Notes under the pieces: model-generated
What the model was told of the DNA's origin: nothing
Seen by the model: the letters and a program-made list of their open reading frames with translations, nothing else
Databases searched by the model: none
Shown: piece after piece, positions 52,676-62,379 of the stretch
Layout of the letters: each line of letters begins with the position of its first letter
Numbering within the stretch: the stretch's first letter is position 1
Translations under genes and position numbers: made by a program
Source of the DNA: Hypericibacter terrae
Lineage (GTDB): Bacteria > Pseudomonadota > Alphaproteobacteria > Dongiales > Dongiaceae
Length of the DNA stretch: 64,000 bases
Assembly (NCBI RefSeq): GCF_008728855.1
Contig: NZ_CP042906.1
Location: 3,895,570 to 3,959,569, forward strand
Reading direction: 5' to 3'

Positions 52676-54397
52676 ATGCGTGAATCAGGCATGAGCGAAA
52701 CCCCGACCCTGCAGCAGCCGCGAATGCATCCCGGCGCCGGCCGCCGCAAGGGCATGAACACCCCCAAAGGCCGCCAGATCGACCCGCGGGCCCTGGCCGA
52801 GATCCAGGCGCTCCTGGGCAGCCGTTCGCGCCAGCGCGACCTGCTGATCGAGCACCTGCACCTGATCCAGGACCGCTACCGGCATCTCTCGGCGCGCCAC
52901 ATGGCGGCGCTGGCCCATGAGATGCGCCTCGCCCTGACCGAGGTCTACGAGGTCGCGACCTTCTACGCCCATTTCGACGTGGTGATGGAGGACGAGGCGC
53001 CGCCTCCCGCCCTCACCATCCGCGTTTGCGACAGCCTCACCTGCGAGATGATGGGTGCGCAGCAGCTCCTGTCCGCCCTGAAGCAGCAGACCGATCCGAA
53101 GAAGATCCGCGTCGTCCGGGCGCCCTGCATGGGCCACTGCGCCACGGCACCCGTCGCCGAGGTCGGTCACAATCACATCCGCCACGCGACACCCGAAGCG
53201 ATCCTCGCGGCCGTCAAATCGGGCGATACCCATGCCCACGCGCCGGCCTATAAGGATTTCGACGCCTATCGCGCAGAAGGCGGCTATGCGTTGCTCACCG
53301 AATGCCTCGACGGCAAGCGCAAGCCCGAAGATCTGATCGCCGTCATGGAGAACTCGGGCCTGCGCGGTCTGGGCGGCGCCGGCTTCCCGTCGGGGCGCAA
53401 ATGGAAGTTCGTGCGCGCAGAGCCCGGCCCGCGGCTCATGGCCGTGAATGGCGACGAGGGCGAGCCCGGCACCTTCAAGGACCGCATCTATCTCGAGACC
53501 GATCCGCATCGCTTCCTCGAGGGGATGCTGGTCGCGGCCTGGGTGGTCGAGGCGGCCGAGGTCTATGTCTATATCCGTGACGAATATCCGGGCGTGCTGG
53601 CATTGCTGCGGGTCGAGATCGCGAAGCTCGAGCAGGCCGGCCTCACCAGGAGGACCCGCATCGATCTGCGCCGCGGCGCTGGCGCCTATATCTGCGGCGA
53701 AGAATCGGCGATGCTGGAATCGATCGAGGGCAAGCGCGGCCTGCCGCGCCACAAGCCGCCCTTCCCGTCCCAGGTCGGTTTGTTCGGCCGCCCGACGCTC
53801 ATCCACAATGTCGAGACCCTGTTCTGGGTGCGCGACATCGTCGAGAAGGGCGCCGAATGGTTTGCGAGCCATGGGCGCAACGGCCGCAAGGGCCTTCGTT
53901 CCTTCTCGGTCTCCGGCCGCGTCAAGCATCCCGGCATGAAGCTGGCCCCGGCCGGCATCACCGTGCGCGAGCTGATCGACGAATTCTGCGGCGGCATGCA
54001 GGACGGGCACCGCTTCAAGGGCTATCTCCCCGGCGGCGCCTCCGGCGGCATCCTGCCGGCCTCGATGGACAATATCCCGCTCGACTTCGACACGCTGCAG
54101 CCGCACGGCGCCTTCATCGGCTCGGCCGCGATCATCGTGTTGTCCGACAAGGACAGCATGCGCGACGCGGCCCTCAACCTGATGCGCTTCTTCGAGGACG
54201 AATCCTGCGGACAATGCACGCCCTGCCGGGTCGGCACCGAGAAAGCCGTCAAGCTGATGAGCCAGCCCCGCTGGGACGGGGATCTGCTGACCGAGCTGGC
54301 TCAGGCGATGAACGACGCCTCCATCTGCGGGCTGGGCCAGGCGGCCTGCAATCCGCTCAGCACCGTGATGAAGCATTTCCCGGAGGATCTCGCATGA
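52676..54397 (+). CDS. fdsB: Formate dehydrogenase, fused gamma-beta (FdsG-FdsB) diaphorase subunit
   Basis: A 573-residue fusion of a NuoE-like and a NuoF-like module. Residues 30-180 form the FdsG part with a [2Fe-2S] site made by CDSLTC and CMGHCAT. Residues 195-573 form the FdsB part, with NAD/FMN-binding GLRGLGGAGFPSGRKWKF, NGDEGEPGTFKDR and GAGAYICGEESAMLES, and the [4Fe-4S] motif ESCGQCTPCRVGT. It transfers electrons from the formate-oxidising subunit to NAD+. The start may instead be ATG 52691. In characterised Fds enzymes these are normally two genes. It overlaps fdsA as ATGA. Confidence 0.9.
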   Translation: MRESGMSETPTLQQPRMHPGAGRRKGMNTPKGRQIDPRALAEIQALLGSRSRQRDLLIEHLHLIQDRYRHLSARHMAALAHEMRLALTEVYEVATFYAHFDVVMEDEAPPPALTIRVCDSLTCEMMGAQQLLSALKQQTDPKKIRVVRAPCMGHCATAPVAEVGHNHIRHATPEAILAAVKSGDTHAHAPAYKDFDAYRAEGGYALLTECLDGKRKPEDLIAVMENSGLRGLGGAGFPSGRKWKFVRAEPGPRLMAVNGDEGEPGTFKDRIYLETDPHRFLEGMLVAAWVVEAAEVYVYIRDEYPGVLALLRVEIAKLEQAGLTRRTRIDLRRGAGAYICGEESAMLESIEGKRGLPRHKPPFPSQVGLFGRPTLIHNVETLFWVRDIVEKGAEWFASHGRNGRKGLRSFSVSGRVKHPGMKLAPAGITVRELIDEFCGGMQDGHRFKGYLPGGASGGILPASMDNIPLDFDTLQPHGAFIGSAAIIVLSDKDSMRDAALNLMRFFEDESCGQCTPCRVGTEKAVKLMSQPRWDGDLLTELAQAMNDASICGLGQAACNPLSTVMKHFPEDLA

Positions 54398-57165
54398 GCG
54401 AGCGCATCACCTTCACGCTCGATGGCCAGGAAGTAACGGCCGAGCCCGGCGAGAGCATCTGGCAGGTCGCGAACCGCCAGGGCAACGAGATCCCGCATCT
54501 CTGCTGGCAGCCCAAGCCCGGTTATCGCGCCGACGGCAATTGCCGCGCCTGCATGGTCGAGATCAAGGGCGAGCGCGTGCTGGCCGCCTCCTGCATCCGC
54601 AAGCCGACGGCCGGCATGGTCGTCACCACCGACAATGAGCGCGCCAAGACCGCGCGGAAGATGGTGATCGAAATGCTGGTCGCCGACCAGCCGGCGAAGG
54701 AGATCGCGCACGATCCCCAGTCGGAGTTCTGGCGCTGGGCCGACGCCATGGATGTCGAGGTGAGCCGCTTTCCCAAGCGCCAGGGTCACGCACCCGACCG
54801 CAGCCATGTGGCGATGGCGGTCAATCTCGACGCCTGCATCCAATGCAATCTCTGCGTCCGCGCCTGTCGCGAGGTGCAGGTCAACGACGTGATCGGCATG
54901 GCCTATCGCGGGCACGAGGCCAAGATCGTGTTCGACTTCGACGATCCCATGGGCGAGAGCACCTGCGTGGCCTGCGGCGAATGCGTCCAGGCCTGCCCCA
55001 CCGGCGCGCTCATGCCGGCGACCGTGGTCGACGAGCGGAATGTCCGCACCGGCTATGCCGACCGGAAAGTCGAATCGCTCTGCCCCTATTGCGGCGTCGG
55101 CTGCCAGACGACCTTCAATATCAAGGACGACAAGCTGCTCTGGGTCGATGGCCGCAATGGCCCCGCCAATCAGGAGCGGCTCTGCGTGAAGGGCCGCTTC
55201 GGCTTCGACTATATCAGCCATCCGCACCGTTTGACCCAGCCGCTGGTCCGCAAGGAGGGCGTGGCCAAGGACGCGGATAGTTATGTCGACCCCGGCAATC
55301 CCTGGACCCATTTCCGCGAAGCGACCTGGGAGGAAGCTCTGGACCGGGCGGCCGCCGGCCTCAAGACCGTGCGCGACCGCGACGGATCGCTGGCGCTGGC
55401 CGGCTTCGGCTCGGCCAAGGGCTCGAACGAGGAAGCCTATCTGTTCCAGAAGCTGGTGCGCACCGGCTTCGGCTCGAACAATGTCGATCACTGCACCCGC
55501 CTCTGCCACGCCTCGTCGGTGGCGGCGCTGATGGAGTGCCTCAATTCGGGCGCGGTCTCGGCGCCCTTCATGGCCGCCAAGGATGCCGAGGTCGTGATCG
55601 TCATCGGGGCCAATCCGACCGTGAATCACCCCGTGGCCGCGACCTTCATCAAGAACGCGGTCAAGCGCGGCGTGAAGCTGATCACGATCGATCCGCGCGG
55701 CTCGGCTCTGAGCCGGCACGCCTCTCACAATCTGCGCTTCAAGCCGGGGCAGGACGTGCCGCTCTTGAACGCGATGATCCATACCATCGTCGCCGAGAAG
55801 CTCTACGACCAGCAATATATCGAGGGCTATGTCGAGGGCTTCGACAAGATCAAGGCCAATGTCATCGATTTCCCGCCGGAAAAGATGGCGCCGCTCTGCG
55901 GCGTCGAGGCCGAAACGATCAAGACGGTGGCGCGACTCTACGCCAAGTCGCGCGCCTCGATCATCTTCTGGGGCATGGGCATCTCGCAGCATATCCACGG
56001 CACCGACAATGCCCGCTGCCTGATCACGCTGGCGCTCATCACCGGGCAGATCGGGCGCCCGGGCACCGGCCTTCATCCCTTGCGCGGCCAGAACAACGTG
56101 CAGGGCGCGTCCGACGCCGGCCTGATCCCGATGGTCTATCCCGACTATCAGAGCGTCGAAAACCCCAAGATCCAAGATTTGTTCCAGGAGTTCTGGGGCC
56201 AGCCGCTCGATCCCAAGCGCGGCCTGACCGTGGTCGAGATCATCAATGCGATCCATGCCGGCCAGATCAGGGGCATGTATATCGAGGGCGAGAATCCCGC
56301 CATGTCGGACCCGGACGCGCATCACGCGCGCCAGGCCCTGGCCATGCTGGACCATCTCGTGGTGCAGGACATCTTCCTGACCGAGACCGCGTTCCATGCC
56401 GACGTGGTGCTGCCTGCCTCGGCCTTCCCCGAGAAGGACGGAACCTTCACCAACACCAACCGCCAGGTGCAGATGGGCCGCGCCGCCCTGCCGCTCCCCG
56501 GCAACACCCGCCAGGATTGGTGGATCATCCAGGAGATCGCCAACCGTCTCGGCTGCGGCTGGAGCTACAGCCACCCGAGCGAGATCTTCACCGAGATGGC
56601 GCAGGTGATGCCGTCGCTGAAGAACATCAGCTGGGATCGCGTCGCGCGCGAGGATTCGGTGACCTATCCCGCCGACAGCCCCGACCGGCCCGGCAACGAG
56701 ATCATCTTCGCGACCGGATTCCCGACCGCCAGCGGTCGCGGCAAGGTCGTGCCCGCGCGGATCGTGCCGCCGGCCGAGCTGCCGGATGCGCAGTTCCCGA
56801 TGGTGCTGTCGACGGGCCGGGTGCTCGAGCATTGGCATACCGGCGCCATGACGCGCCGGGCCTCGGCCCTCGACGAGATCGAGCCCGAAGCGACGGCCAT
56901 GATGTCGCCGATGGATATCGAGGCGAGGGGCTTCCGGCCCGGCCAGATGATCCGGGTCGCCACCCGCCGCGGGGCCATCGACATCAAGCTGCGCTCAGAC
57001 CGCGACGTGCCGACGGGCATGATCTTCATCCCGTTCTGCTATGCGGAAGCCGCCGCCAACATCCTGACCAACCCGGCGCTCGATCCGTTCGGGAAGATTC
57101 CCGAATTCAAGTTCTGTGCCGCCAAGGTCGACGCCTCGCCGCTGGCCGCGGTCGCGGCGGAGTAG
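54394..57165 (+). CDS. fdsA: NAD-linked formate dehydrogenase catalytic subunit FdsA
   Basis: A 923-residue molybdenum/tungsten bis-MGD enzyme that oxidises formate to CO2. An N-terminal NuoG-like [2Fe-2S] domain (HLCWQPK...CRACMVE) is followed by two [4Fe-4S] sites (CIQCNLCVRAC, CVACGECVQACP) and a further [4Fe-4S] motif CPYCGVGCQ. The metal-ligand Cys and neighbouring His lie in CTRLCHASSV. The MGD-binding C-terminal domain includes MVLSTGRVLEHWHTGAMTRRA. A selenocysteine is not used. The nearby mobA, fdhD and tungstate permease genes support cofactor maturation. An fdsD gene was not seen. Confidence 0.93.
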   Translation: MSERITFTLDGQEVTAEPGESIWQVANRQGNEIPHLCWQPKPGYRADGNCRACMVEIKGERVLAASCIRKPTAGMVVTTDNERAKTARKMVIEMLVADQPAKEIAHDPQSEFWRWADAMDVEVSRFPKRQGHAPDRSHVAMAVNLDACIQCNLCVRACREVQVNDVIGMAYRGHEAKIVFDFDDPMGESTCVACGECVQACPTGALMPATVVDERNVRTGYADRKVESLCPYCGVGCQTTFNIKDDKLLWVDGRNGPANQERLCVKGRFGFDYISHPHRLTQPLVRKEGVAKDADSYVDPGNPWTHFREATWEEALDRAAAGLKTVRDRDGSLALAGFGSAKGSNEEAYLFQKLVRTGFGSNNVDHCTRLCHASSVAALMECLNSGAVSAPFMAAKDAEVVIVIGANPTVNHPVAATFIKNAVKRGVKLITIDPRGSALSRHASHNLRFKPGQDVPLLNAMIHTIVAEKLYDQQYIEGYVEGFDKIKANVIDFPPEKMAPLCGVEAETIKTVARLYAKSRASIIFWGMGISQHIHGTDNARCLITLALITGQIGRPGTGLHPLRGQNNVQGASDAGLIPMVYPDYQSVENPKIQDLFQEFWGQPLDPKRGLTVVEIINAIHAGQIRGMYIEGENPAMSDPDAHHARQALAMLDHLVVQDIFLTETAFHADVVLPASAFPEKDGTFTNTNRQVQMGRAALPLPGNTRQDWWIIQEIANRLGCGWSYSHPSEIFTEMAQVMPSLKNISWDRVAREDSVTYPADSPDRPGNEIIFATGFPTASGRGKVVPARIVPPAELPDAQFPMVLSTGRVLEHWHTGAMTRRASALDEIEPEATAMMSPMDIEARGFRPGQMIRVATRRGAIDIKLRSDRDVPTGMIFIPFCYAEAAANILTNPALDPFGKIPEFKFCAAKVDASPLAAVAAE

Positions 57166-57309
57166 CCGCGGCGCCGCGCTCGACCCCCGCAGCATTGGCG
57201 GCCGGACGGTCGCTGCCTCACGCTGGCGCCGACTCGGCCCCTCCGGATAGCGTTGCCCCCGACCGGCGAGGTGCCGTTCTCGGTACGCGTTCCAGCGGGA
57301 GGGAAGGTC

Positions 57310-58092
57310 ATGGCCGCCGGCTCGATCAAGGTGCTGATCGGCACGCCCTGCCCTGGCAGTACCGTCACCAGCAATTTCGCGCATTCCCTCCTGGAGACGC
57401 AGCGCGCCTTCGACAAACGGGGCCTGCTGCTGGAGCTGATGCTGTTGCCGGGCGAGACCCTGATGGCGCGCGGGCGCAACGCGCTGGTCGGCGTCCTGCT
57501 GGACCGGCCGGATGTCAGCCATCTGTTCTTCATCGACGCCGATACCGGCTGGCGCGCAGAGCAGGTCTTGAGGATGCTCGACCTCGATCGCGACCTGGTC
57601 TGCGGCCTGCGCCCGGCGACGTCGCTGGATTGGGAGCGCGTGCGCGTCAATGCCGCCCGCGGTGTCAAGGATCTGGAAGCTTCGTCGCTCGACTACGGCC
57701 TGCCGCAGGACAGGACCGGCATTCCTTCGGCCCCCGTCCAGGATGCCAAGTGTTTCGCGCGCGCCGAGACGGCGGGTGCCGGCTTCATGCTGATCAAGCG
57801 CGAACTGCTGGAACGGATGCGGGCTGCCTATCCTGAAACCCGCTGCCTGCTGGCGCCCTCGGAAACCCGCGGGGTATCCGGCATGCCGGCATCGACCTTT
57901 GCGCTGTTCGGCAGCGAGGTCGACCCGGAAACCGGCCTCTATCGCGGCGAGGAATTCGGTTTCTGCCGGCGCTGGCGGGCGCTCGGCGGCGAGATCTGGG
58001 TGGATCTGGCCGGCCGCCTCGATCATATCGGCAGCCTGACCTTCCATGGCGATTTCAGAACGCAGATGCAGCGGGTCGGCCCGAAGAGCTAG
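57310..58092 (+). CDS. GT-A-like glycosyltransferase-related protein (tandem copy 1)
   Basis: A 260-residue protein starting after GGAGGGAAGG. It begins VLIGTPCPG and has RGRNALVGVLLDRPDVSHLFFIDADTGW, in which DAD looks like a DxD metal/nucleotide-sugar motif of GT-A fold enzymes. GFMLIKRELLERM and FCRRWRALGGEIWVDLAGRLDHIG follow. The latter pattern is typical of glycosyltransferase-like proteins in alphaproteobacteria and phages. Its neighbour at 58125 is a paralogue with the same motif order. No donor or acceptor can be inferred. It follows fdsA by 144 bases and probably is not functionally linked. Confidence 0.65.
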   Translation: MAAGSIKVLIGTPCPGSTVTSNFAHSLLETQRAFDKRGLLLELMLLPGETLMARGRNALVGVLLDRPDVSHLFFIDADTGWRAEQVLRMLDLDRDLVCGLRPATSLDWERVRVNAARGVKDLEASSLDYGLPQDRTGIPSAPVQDAKCFARAETAGAGFMLIKRELLERMRAAYPETRCLLAPSETRGVSGMPASTFALFGSEVDPETGLYRGEEFGFCRRWRALGGEIWVDLAGRLDHIGSLTFHGDFRTQMQRVGPKS

Positions 58093-58124
58093 GGCCCTCC
58101 CTGCCAAAGGCAGGAGCTTCACGG

Positions 58125-58889
58125 ATGGAACCGCGCACGAACATCCTGGTCGGCACGCCCTGCTATGGCGGCAACCTCACGCCGGCCTATCTTCAATGCC
58201 TGCTGGAATTGCAAAAGACCTGCGACCGGCGCGGCATCGGGTTGGAACTGGTGACGCTGGCCGGTGAAAGCCTGATCCCGCGCGGCCGCAACACCATCGT
58301 CGCCAATTTCCTCGACCATCCCGCCTTCACCCATCTGTTCTTCATCGATGCCGACACCGGCTTCAGTGTCGCGCAGGTGCTGCGCATGGCGGAGTTCGAT
58401 CGGGACGTTGTTTGCGGCGTTTGTCCACTGAAGCGAATCGACTGGGAGCGGGTGCGCGCCAATGCGTCGAGCGGCGTCGCCAATCTCGAGGCCTCCTCGC
58501 TCCAGTATGTGCTGTCGGCGCGAGACCCCCTGGCGACGTCGATCCGGCTGCAATCTGTCAACGGCTTCGCCAAGACGGACTATGGCGGCTCCGGCTTCAT
58601 GCTCATCAAGCGGGGCGTGTTCGAGCGGATGAAGGCCGCCTATCCCCAGACCAAATACGAGCATTCGCACTTCGTCAGCAAGGGCGGCCGGCCCAGCAGC
58701 GAGAATCTCTATGCGTTCTTCGACTGCGAGGTCGATCGGGAGACGAAGGTCTATCTGAGCGAGGACTATCTGTTCTGCCGCCGCTGGACCGAGATCGGCG
58801 GCGAGATCTGGGTCGACCTCACCAGCAGGCTCGACCATATCGGGAACTACGCGTTCCACGGCAATCCTCTGGCCGCCGTTCAAGGCTGA
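58125..58889 (+). CDS. GT-A-like glycosyltransferase-related protein (tandem copy 2)
   Basis: A 254-residue paralogue of the preceding gene: ILVGTPCYGG, RGRNTIVANFLDHPAFTHLFFIDADTGF, CGVCPLKRIDWERVRANA, GSGFMLIKRGVFERM, FCRRWTEIGGEIWVDLTSRLDHIG. AGGAG lies 8 bases before ATG 58125. The shared DADTG motif and C-terminal LDHIG are conserved in both copies, so both should be active. The middle part (about residues 120-180) differs and probably determines specificity. Divergence is too high for a recent duplication. Confidence 0.68.
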   Translation: MEPRTNILVGTPCYGGNLTPAYLQCLLELQKTCDRRGIGLELVTLAGESLIPRGRNTIVANFLDHPAFTHLFFIDADTGFSVAQVLRMAEFDRDVVCGVCPLKRIDWERVRANASSGVANLEASSLQYVLSARDPLATSIRLQSVNGFAKTDYGGSGFMLIKRGVFERMKAAYPQTKYEHSHFVSKGGRPSSENLYAFFDCEVDRETKVYLSEDYLFCRRWTEIGGEIWVDLTSRLDHIGNYAFHGNPLAAVQG

Positions 58890-59101
58890 TCGGCTATTGC
58901 ACGATCAACACACAGTTCCCGTGCCAGTTTGCCGCGCGGCGCCCCGCGCGCCGGCGTTAATCATTGAGGCGGCGCCGTTATTGGCGGAACCCGTCGTTAA
59001 CGGGTCACAGATTGGCCACAACGCCATTTGCCGGGTTGGGCCAGTTTCTTCAGGTGAGGTCACGCCGCTTATTGCCGTTCATTCCCGTCTAAAGGCCATT
59101 C

Positions 59102-60322
59102 ATGAGTTCTTCGATTTCAAATCGGCTTTTGATTCTCGACCCCGACCGAAATAGCGGCGGCATGCTCGCCGGCGCGGCGGCGGACTCGGGCTATGAGACC
59201 GCGCATGCGACCGCGTTCGGCGAGTTCCTGCAATATCTGCAGCTCTGGAATCCGGCTTTCGTCCTGCTCGATGCCGGCACCCCGGGCGACGACGGCATGG
59301 CCATGCTCCGGCCTCTCTGGGAATCGCGCAGCCCGGCGGTGACCCTGTTGATGGGCCCGGTCGCGGATCAGAGCAGGCTTCATCTTCTGCAGCATCTCGG
59401 GACCGGCCGCGGCCTGACGATGGGCGGCATGATCTTCAAGCCGCTGCATCGCAACGAAATCGTCCAGACCCTGACGAGCCTGCGCGACAGCCGGCATTGG
59501 CTGACGGAGGCCGCCGTGACGCGCGGTCTGGAACAGGGCGAGTTCTTCCTCGAATACCAGCCGCTGGCGAACATCCGCAGCGGCCATATCAGCAGCGTCG
59601 AATCCCTGATCCGCTGGCGCCATCCGCATCGGGGGCTGATCGGCCCCGATGCCTTCATTCCCTTCGTGGAAGCTTCGAACGCCGTCGGGCCCCTGACACG
59701 ATGGGTCGCCATGACCGCCATCGCGCAGCTCGGGGCCTGGTCCCGGGAGGGGGTCGAGCTCGACCTCGCCATCAATTTGTCGGCACGCAATCTCTGGGAT
59801 GCCGATCTTGCCGACGCGATCCTGGCAGCCTGCGAGGCGGCCGACATCGCCACCTCCCGCCTTACCCTGGAGCTCACCGAGTCGGCCGCGGTCGAACGGC
59901 CTCAGGAGGCCATCGCCGCCCTCTCGCGCCTGCGGCTCAGCGGCATCAAGCTGGCCATCGACGATTTCGGAACGGGCTACTCCTCGCTGGCTCAGCTTCG
60001 CCACCTGCCCTTCTCCCAGATCAAGATCGACCGGGCGCTGGTGACGAACTGCCAGCAATCGCACAGCGCGCTCCAGATCATCAGCACGGTCGTCGATCTG
60101 GCGCGGAGCCTCGGCCTCCACTGCATCGCCGAGGGCGTCGAGACCAGGTCGGATTTCGACGCGATCGGCAATCTCGGCTGCGACACGGCGCAAGGCTATC
60201 TGATCAGCCGTCCCCTGCCGGCGGACCGGCTGCGGACCTGGCTGGCGGACTGGCCGGTCGTGCCGGGTCCGCGCCGCAGCATCGAGCTGCTGCGAAGCAT
60301 CGCGCGCAGCGCTCACGCCTGA
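59102..60322 (+). CDS. Receiver-EAL c-di-GMP phosphodiesterase
   Basis: A 406-residue protein. The N-terminal domain (about 8-130) has a receiver fold with Asp in AFVLLDAGTPGDDG but an altered acidic pair (LILDPD). The EAL domain (about 140-390) keeps the catalytic set: Glu of ESLIRW (EAL variant ESL), Asn in INLSARNL, Glu in LTLELTES, the Asp pair in IDDFGTGYSSL, Lys in QIKIDR, Glu in AEGVET and Gln in QGYLISRPL. It should hydrolyse c-di-GMP and so favour motility, which suits the flagellar/chemotaxis context. No cognate kinase gene is adjacent. Confidence 0.88.
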   Translation: MSSSISNRLLILDPDRNSGGMLAGAAADSGYETAHATAFGEFLQYLQLWNPAFVLLDAGTPGDDGMAMLRPLWESRSPAVTLLMGPVADQSRLHLLQHLGTGRGLTMGGMIFKPLHRNEIVQTLTSLRDSRHWLTEAAVTRGLEQGEFFLEYQPLANIRSGHISSVESLIRWRHPHRGLIGPDAFIPFVEASNAVGPLTRWVAMTAIAQLGAWSREGVELDLAINLSARNLWDADLADAILAACEAADIATSRLTLELTESAAVERPQEAIAALSRLRLSGIKLAIDDFGTGYSSLAQLRHLPFSQIKIDRALVTNCQQSHSALQIISTVVDLARSLGLHCIAEGVETRSDFDAIGNLGCDTAQGYLISRPLPADRLRTWLADWPVVPGPRRSIELLRSIARSAHA

Positions 60323-60332
60323 CGGCAGCTCC

Positions 60333-61700
60333 CTAGGGCTGAACCGCCAGGATCTTGCCTTCGACCGCGCAGTGGGCACCGCCCTCGCCGCTGTCCTCGG
60401 GTTGATGCGCCCAGACCGTCGGCAGGAACAGAGGGTGGTTCTTCTCGATGGCGGCGGTCGAGATCAGCCGCGTCTGCTTGCCCTCGAGCGACTGCGAATA
60501 GACCACGCCAACCCCCGCCATGAAGGCCCATTGGTCATCCCAATGAAGGCGGACGACCTGCACCGCCCGGCCCTGCTCGTCCGTGCCCGACCAGCGTTCC
60601 ACGGCCGGCAGGCTGGCGGGTTTACCGGCACCCGGATAAAGCTTGCCGTCGAGGCCGACGCCGAGCTGGTCGTAATCCACGCTCGCCGTTTCGTCGGCGC
60701 TCTGCGATTCGACGGCTGTCCAGATTTCGAAATGCGGCGCCTGGACCCAGGACTTTCCCTTGGCGGCCTCGATCTCCTTGGCCGCGGTCGGATCGTAGAG
60801 CTGGAGCAGCAACTCGTTGTAGCCCTGGGCCATGACGCGGATGTCGGCGCTCGTGTCGCTGCCGGCGGGCTTGCCGAAGACGAGGAACCCGTTTCTGCCG
60901 TCGGTCGACAGCTCGAGCGAGCAATTCCCGAGAACGGTCCCCGGTGCGATGGGATCGGCGGCACTGCCCAGGGGCGCGGGGATCACATAGGCGGCGACGC
61001 TGTCCGCGGTCGGCTGGGCCACGAATTTGCGATCGAGCGAGTCCGGCCAGTCTGGGCAGCCCATCTCTCCGTCGTCGTCCGAGGCGGCTTCGGCGGCACC
61101 CTGCCAGGCCAGGGATCGTGCCTGCAGGGCCCGCATATCGAGATCGAGCACCGTGCCCGAGTTGGGCATCACCGTGTTGAAGGAGCAGCTGCGCTCACGC
61201 AATTCACGAAAAGGCGAGAGGCTGTAGGTCACGACCGAATCCCAGCGCCAGGCCGAGCCGCCGCTCTGGCCATGGATCAGGCGGTTGGGCTTGATCGTGA
61301 CGTCGTCCTCGCCGACACCGGCCGCCCCATAGCCGTCATTGCAGAGCGACATGAGCTGCCGGGGAGCGTCGCTGGCGCGCAGAAGCCAGTACTCGACGCC
61401 GCCATCCTTGCTCTCGGAATCGGGATCCGAATTGCAGCCTTCTTCCGGCGCCTCGGCCGGCTTGTCGGCGAGCGCCAGATGCAGCTCTACCACCGTCAGG
61501 GCCTTGCCCTGGTCGTCTTTTCCGGCATCGACCGCCTGGGTGATCTTGCAGCTGGCCCGCGACCCGCAGATCGCGTCCTTCTGTTCGGCCGTCGGCGCCG
61601 CGGCTTCGGCGACGGGCGCGGCCGTCATGAGAGACAACAGCACCAAAATCCCGAGGATCGGTCGCAAGTCGAGTGAGAGCCGCTTCGCGGAGTGAGACAT
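60333..61700 (-). CDS. Exported protein of unknown function
   Basis: A 455-residue protein with a signal peptide (basic start MSHSAKRLSLDLR, hydrophobic core ILGILVLLSLMTAAPV, probable cleavage after AEA near residue 35). I do not recognise a domain. Several Cys residues are spaced along the mature part (ICGSRASC, EGCNSD, SLCNDG, RSCSF, GCPDWP, NCSLEL), consistent with disulfides. The second half is rich in Trp and Asp/Glu (WSGTDEQGR, LHWDDQWAFMAG). No good ribosome site precedes 61700, so the start is uncertain. It follows mobA on the same strand, without overlap. Confidence 0.6.
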   Translation of the reverse strand: MSHSAKRLSLDLRPILGILVLLSLMTAAPVAEAAAPTAEQKDAICGSRASCKITQAVDAGKDDQGKALTVVELHLALADKPAEAPEEGCNSDPDSESKDGGVEYWLLRASDAPRQLMSLCNDGYGAAGVGEDDVTIKPNRLIHGQSGGSAWRWDSVVTYSLSPFRELRERSCSFNTVMPNSGTVLDLDMRALQARSLAWQGAAEAASDDDGEMGCPDWPDSLDRKFVAQPTADSVAAYVIPAPLGSAADPIAPGTVLGNCSLELSTDGRNGFLVFGKPAGSDTSADIRVMAQGYNELLLQLYDPTAAKEIEAAKGKSWVQAPHFEIWTAVESQSADETASVDYDQLGVGLDGKLYPGAGKPASLPAVERWSGTDEQGRAVQVVRLHWDDQWAFMAGVGVVYSQSLEGKQTRLISTAAIEKNHPLFLPTVWAHQPEDSGEGGAHCAVEGKILAVQP

Positions 61701-61731
61701 GGGTCGTTCTTGCGGTGGAGGAAAGGAGTCT

Positions 61732-62379
61732 TCAGGGCGCCCGTGACGCCAGCCGCTCGGCTTCGACCAGGTCCTCCGGCCGGTTGGCGTTGAAAAAGGG
61801 ATCGACAGGCTCCGATGAAAATTCGACCTGCGCAAGCCGGTAACGCGCGGTCCAGAGATCGACCTTGCGAATTCCTTCCTCCGCCAGGGCGAGGCGCAGC
61901 GCCGCGCGGGCCGCGACCGGCCAGAGCCCGACGACGGGATGCGCCTGGCCGCCGCTGGCGGCACAGGTCATGTCCGCCTCGCCCGCGAGACAGGGCCCCA
62001 GCAGGCGCGGGACGAGATCGCGCGGCAGGAAGGGCGAATCGGTGGGAGCCGTGATCACCCAGGGGCAATCCGGCGCGTTGACGGAGGCCCAGTCCAAGCC
62101 GGCGAGCACGCCCGCGAGAGGTCCCACGAAGCCCTCGATGCTGTCAGGCACCACGGGAAGGCCGTAATCCGCGAAGCGCACCGGATCCCCATTGGCGTTC
62201 AGGCAGAGCCGACGAACCTGCGGCTGCATGCGCTCGATCACATGGGCAAGGACGGGGCGACCTGCGAGAAGGCGCAAGGTCTTGTCGCCCCCGCCCATGC
62301 GGCGCGAGAGCCCGCCCGCCAGCAGCAGGCCGATGACGGGCGGTGTGTCAGGCATGGAACACCGGGCGTCCTCGCTCAC
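61732..62379 (-). CDS. mobA: Molybdenum cofactor guanylyltransferase MobA
   Basis: A 215-residue nucleotidyltransferase. The N-terminal signature GLLLAGGLSRRMGGGDKTL is the GTP-binding loop of MobA, followed by LNANGD, VPDSIEGFVGPLAGVLAGLDW and TAPTDSPFLPRDLV. It attaches GMP to molybdopterin to form MGD, as FdsA needs. The start is GTG at 62379, overlapping the fdhD stop as GTGA; ATG 62355 is the alternative. The fdhD-mobA pair is a formate-dehydrogenase maturation operon. Confidence 0.9.
   Translation of the reverse strand: MSEDARCSMPDTPPVIGLLLAGGLSRRMGGGDKTLRLLAGRPVLAHVIERMQPQVRRLCLNANGDPVRFADYGLPVVPDSIEGFVGPLAGVLAGLDWASVNAPDCPWVITAPTDSPFLPRDLVPRLLGPCLAGEADMTCAASGGQAHPVVGLWPVAARAALRLALAEEGIRKVDLWTARYRLAQVEFSSEPVDPFFNANRPEDLVEAERLASRAP

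Noticed and set aside
54301-56838. 845-codon minus-strand frame opposite fdsA
   Set aside because: It is a shadow of fdsA, with no motif and no ribosome site.
58990-59060. Possible sigma-54 promoter before the receiver-EAL gene (TTGGCCACAACGCCATTTGCC)
   Set aside because: The GG and GC dinucleotides are 14 bases apart rather than 10, so it does not fit the consensus.
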